A stretch of 6,729 bases of DNA from positions 1-6,729 of the forward strand of contig JBOFHT010000043.1 in the NCBI GenBank assembly GCA_051649785.1, in the 5' to 3' direction. Below, in pieces: positions 4,326 through 6,729 of the stretch. Origin of the DNA: JBOFHT01 sp051649785. GTDB taxonomy: Archaea; Methanobacteriota; Methanobacteria; Methanobacteriales; Methanobacteriaceae. Positions within the stretch are counted from its first letter, which is position 1. The number at the start of each line of letters is the position of its first letter. Made by a program: the position numbers and the translations under genes. The notes beneath the pieces are model-generated. The model searched no databases. It was not told the origin of the DNA and saw only the letters and a list, made by a program, of their open reading frames with translations.

Positions 4326-5729
4326 TCATAATACTTTTTTTAATGCAGAATCAATAGATACTAATAATTTATCTAAATCTTCCTTACTATGGGCTGTAGA
4401 TATGAAATTACATTCAAATTGTGAAGGTGGTATGAATACTCCATTATCTAATAATTCTCTAAAGTAATTGTAGAATTTATTAGTATCTGAGTTTTTAGCA
4501 TCACTATAATCATAAACGGGATTGCTATTTATGTAGATTTGAAACATTGAAGCTAATCCTACAACTTGGACATTATAATTATTATCACTAGCTATTTCCC
4601 TAATTCCATTTCTAATATAATCCCCTTTTTCACTTAGTGATTTGTATGTATGGTTATTTAAGCTATTTAGCATTGTTAATCCTGCAGTTATGGATATAGG
4701 ATTTCCATTAAAGGTTCCTGCTTGATAAACATCTCCAATTGGTGCTATATTTTCCATAATTTCTCTACTAGCTGAAAATGCCCCCATTGGGAAACCTCCT
4801 CCAAGTATTTTTCCAAACGTACTTATATCTGCTTTTATTCCATAATATTCTTGAGCCCCTCCAGCACTAGCTCTAAAACCAGTTATAACTTCATCAAAAA
4901 TAAGCATAATATTATTTTCTTTTGTAATTTCTCTTAAAAATTCAAGATATCCTGGTTTTGGTTCAATACACCCAATATTTCCCATTACAGGTTCTAATAT
5001 AATAGCTGCAATTCCACTTTCATTATTTCCATTATTTTTATTATTTAATCTATTTTCATTTTTCTCTTCTTTTATGAGATTTTTTATAGCTTCTTCATTA
5101 TTAAATGGCACTGAAAGTGTATTTTTAGTAGTATCTTTTGGAATTCCTTTAGAATCTGGTAAACATGCTGCACCAGAGCCAGATTTAACAAGGCAATAAT
5201 CATGTGCTCCATGGTATGCTCCTTCAAACTTAACTATTTTATCCCTTCCAGTAACACCTCTTGCAAGGCGAATAGCACTCATAGTAGCTTCAGTTCCAGA
5301 ATTTACAAATCTAACCATTTCTGCACTTGGCACTCTATTGACTACTTCTTTAGCTAAGTTAATTTCATTTTTTGTTGGTGCTCCATAAGCAGTTCCAACT
5401 TGGAGTTGTTTTGTTATAGATTTAGTAATTTCTGTTGGAACATGACCTAATATTAAAGGACCGTATGCAAGACAATGGTCAATGTATTCATTTCCGTCAA
5501 TATCAGTTATTTTAGATCCATTTCCACTTTTTGCAAAAAAAGGATAAGGTTTAAATGCACGTATAGGTGAATCAACACCACCTGGTAAGTATTTTTTTGA
5601 TACTTCAAACATTTCTTGTGAGTTCATAAAATCATTCCAACAATTATTTAAACTATTATTAGGATTATTAATTATTTTATTTATTCCACTTATTTTTACT
5701 TTTATTTTATTATTTTTATTTACTCTCAT
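4326..5729 (-). CDS. hemL: Glutamate-1-semialdehyde 2,1-aminomutase
   Basis: This PLP enzyme converts glutamate-1-semialdehyde to 5-aminolevulinate, the entry step of tetrapyrrole synthesis (F430, cobamides, siroheme) by the C5 route. In 467 residues one sees EVSKKYLPGGVDSPIRAF (42-59), VNSGTEATMSAIRLAR (142-157), GAYHGAHD (170-177), ILEPVMGN (244-251), FDEVITGFR (278-286, Asp279 to the PLP nitrogen) and STFGKILGGGFPMGA (303-317, Lys307 the PLP Schiff-base lysine). The family is usually about 420-430 residues. The excess is an Asn/Lys-rich N-terminal extension (1-34) and an Asn-rich insert (about 224-237). The conserved domain would start at Met35 (ATG at 5625-5627, preceded by GGAATGAT), which may be the real start; the upstream ATG has a GGAG motif only about 43 nt away. 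It follows cbiC on the same strand. Confidence 0.93.
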   Translation of the reverse strand: MRVNKNNKIKVKISGINKIINNPNNSLNNCWNDFMNSQEMFEVSKKYLPGGVDSPIRAFKPYPFFAKSGNGSKITDIDGNEYIDHCLAYGPLILGHVPTEITKSITKQLQVGTAYGAPTKNEINLAKEVVNRVPSAEMVRFVNSGTEATMSAIRLARGVTGRDKIVKFEGAYHGAHDYCLVKSGSGAACLPDSKGIPKDTTKNTLSVPFNNEEAIKNLIKEEKNENRLNNKNNGNNESGIAAIILEPVMGNIGCIEPKPGYLEFLREITKENNIMLIFDEVITGFRASAGGAQEYYGIKADISTFGKILGGGFPMGAFSASREIMENIAPIGDVYQAGTFNGNPISITAGLTMLNSLNNHTYKSLSEKGDYIRNGIREIASDNNYNVQVVGLASMFQIYINSNPVYDYSDAKNSDTNKFYNYFRELLDNGVFIPPSQFECNFISTAHSKEDLDKLLVSIDSALKKVL

Positions 5730-5795
5730 TATTTATTCTAATTATTTTAACTATTTTTCTTTATTTTTCCACTCCTTTCTCATTTATTTTTTCCA

Positions 5796-5838
5796 ACAGT
5801 TTAATTAATTAACTGTCCTATTAAATAAGAACTTAGGA
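5796..5838. promoter_or_regulatory. Palindromes in the cbiC-hemL gap, possible operator
   Basis: A 21-bp near-perfect palindrome spans 5796-5816: arms ACAG and CTGT flank TTAATTAATTAA, which is itself self-complementary, with one extra base on one side. An abutting weaker dyad pairs TCCTA (5816-5820) with TAGGA (5834-5838). On the minus strand, TTATTTAATA at about 5820-5829 could be a TATA box for hemL, putting transcription start on the palindrome, as in a repressor operator. It could instead be part of a 3' hairpin of cbiC. Confidence 0.38.
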
Positions 5839-5873
5839 GCTTTCTTTTAATTTAATAAGTTGTATAATTAAAA

Positions 5874-6500
5874 TTATAAACTAGCTAAACTAATGAGTGA
5901 ATTAATAGTGGCTACAGCTATTGGGGTTCCACCTTTTGGACCATTTGTAATAATACTAGGGATATTGGTTTTAGTTAAATCATTTTTAGAGTCTGCTGCA
6001 CCAACAAATCCGACAGGAACTCCAACAATTGATTTAAGATTTATCTTACCTTCTTCAAATAATTCCATAGCTTTATATAATGCAGTTGGTGCATTTCCAA
6101 TGGCTATTATTCCTTTAAAACCATTTTCGGCAGCATATTCAATAGCAGCAGCTGCACGTGTAATTTCTTTTTCTTTTGCAATCTTAACAACTTCTGGCTC
6201 TGATATAAAGCAATTAATGTTTCCATTGTAATTTTTATTAATTCCAGCTTTAACCATATTAATATCTGTTAAAATATCTTCATTGTTTTTAATGGCTTTT
6301 AAACTAGTTTCTACAAAGTTATTATTAAATGAAACAAGTTTAGCATACTCGATGTCCGCTGTAGAATGAACAATTCGCTCTACAATATCTTGTTCTTCTT
6401 TAGAAAAATTTGCAATTTCACTAGCTATTTGCTCTCTAACAATTTCTCTGCTTTTTTTAGCTATATCTAAACCTTGCTTAGTTGATGCACCCATAAACAT
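5874..6500 (-). CDS. cbiC: Cobalt-precorrin-8 methylmutase
   Basis: CbiC moves the C-11 methyl group to C-12 of cobalt-precorrin-8, giving cobyrinate, a late ring step of anaerobic cobamide synthesis in the cytoplasm. The 208 residues match the family length of about 200-215. Visible motifs are SREIVREQ (18-25), ERIVHSTADIEY (41-52) with the catalytic His45, EITRAAAAIE (112-121), AIGNAPTAL (133-141), VGVPVGFVGAADSK (159-172) and the glycine-rich GPKGGTPIAVATIN (187-200), where many homologues have Ser instead of Thr. The ATG at 6498-6500 follows TGTGATATT; a second ATG two codons later (6492-6494) is equally possible and has better spacing. It precedes hemL by 144 nt, and no clear U-tract terminator separates them, so partial read-through into hemL is plausible. 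Methanogens need cobamides for methyl transfer to coenzyme M. Confidence 0.92.
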   Translation of the reverse strand: MFMGASTKQGLDIAKKSREIVREQIASEIANFSKEEQDIVERIVHSTADIEYAKLVSFNNNFVETSLKAIKNNEDILTDINMVKAGINKNYNGNINCFISEPEVVKIAKEKEITRAAAAIEYAAENGFKGIIAIGNAPTALYKAMELFEEGKINLKSIVGVPVGFVGAADSKNDLTKTNIPSIITNGPKGGTPIAVATINSLISLASL

Positions 6501-6632
6501 AATATCACAGTTATTATTTTAATAAATTATTCAGTTGTTTTTATTATTACTACTTTTATTTTTGTAAATTGAATTTAAAATCATATTTTGTACTATTAAC
6601 TTTGCTAAATTTATTAAATTGTTTTAATATTT

Positions 6633-6641
6633 TATTTATAG
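6633..6641 (-). promoter_or_regulatory. Candidate TATA box upstream of cbiC
   Basis: Minus-strand CTATAAATA (plus 6633-6641) resembles an archaeal TATA box and would give a leader of about 110 nt. Another TATA-like stretch lies at about 6651-6662. The remaining bases 6501-6729 are AT-rich and hold no gene that I can see, only an 8-bp direct repeat, TGAAATTG at 6664-6671 and 6678-6685. Confidence 0.3.
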
Positions 6642-6729
6642 TCTTTAAACTTAATATATTTATTGAAATTGTTTTTCTGAAATTGATTTCTTTGAGGTTT
6701 AATTTTTATTATATTTGTTTATATGGTTT

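Noticed and set aside
5893..6231. Plus-strand open frame of 112 codons opposite cbiC
   Set aside because: It is antisense to the conserved CbiC C-terminal half; no ribosome binding site or recognisable domain.
6664..6685. TGAAATTG direct repeat upstream of cbiC
   Set aside because: An 8-bp repeat in DNA this AT-rich is likely by chance, and no promoter element clearly aligns with it.

Overview
This AT-rich window looks like archaeal chromosome from a methanogen of the order Methanobacteriales, most likely Methanobrevibacter or a close relative. The reasons are very low GC, strong AAT/ACT (Asn/Thr) codon use, GGAGGTGA-type ribosome binding sites, TATA-box-like promoters, U-tract terminators, and a gene set typical of methanogens (tldD-like protease, cbiC, hemL, a secreted M14-like metallopeptidase). 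The genus is an inference and cannot be settled from the sequence alone.

Layout from left to right. (1) 1-227, minus strand: the N-terminus of a TldD/PmbA-family protein that runs off the left edge. (2) 228-873: a gene-poor stretch with the probable tldD promoter and the remnant of a zinc-ribbon protein. It may also hold an older decayed frame on the minus strand. (3) 874-1314, plus: a 146-residue protein of unknown function with a strong ribosome binding site. (4) 1559-1651, plus: a 30-codon cysteine-rich small protein with a very good Shine-Dalgarno and a long, possibly structured leader. (5) About 1797-3257, plus: a GMC-type FAD oxidoreductase with a cysteine cluster. (6) About 3279-4214, plus: a signal-peptide-bearing, aspartoacylase/succinylglutamate-desuccinylase-like zinc hydrolase whose reading frame has no ATG, GTG or TTG before the catalytic domain. 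(7) 4326-5729, minus: hemL. (8) 5874-6500, minus: cbiC, followed by 229 bases of AT-rich upstream DNA.

The two right-hand genes belong to tetrapyrrole metabolism. HemL makes 5-aminolevulinate, the first committed precursor of F430, cobamides and siroheme. CbiC makes cobyrinate late in cobamide synthesis. They are co-oriented (cbiC then hemL), with a 144-base gap that holds a near-perfect palindrome. The plus-strand and minus-strand blocks converge on a hairpin at 4284-4315.

The most distinctive property of the window is repeated low-complexity Asn/Thr coding sequence (AAT, AAC, ACT triplets). It occurs at the N-termini of four proteins, in internal loops of two, and just past stop codons. 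I found no CRISPR array, rRNA, tRNA or complete mobile element, and no convincing evidence for a wholly new multi-gene system. The best leads are the start-codon anomaly of the secreted hydrolase, the tiny Cys-rich protein with its leader, and the Asn/Thr repeats.
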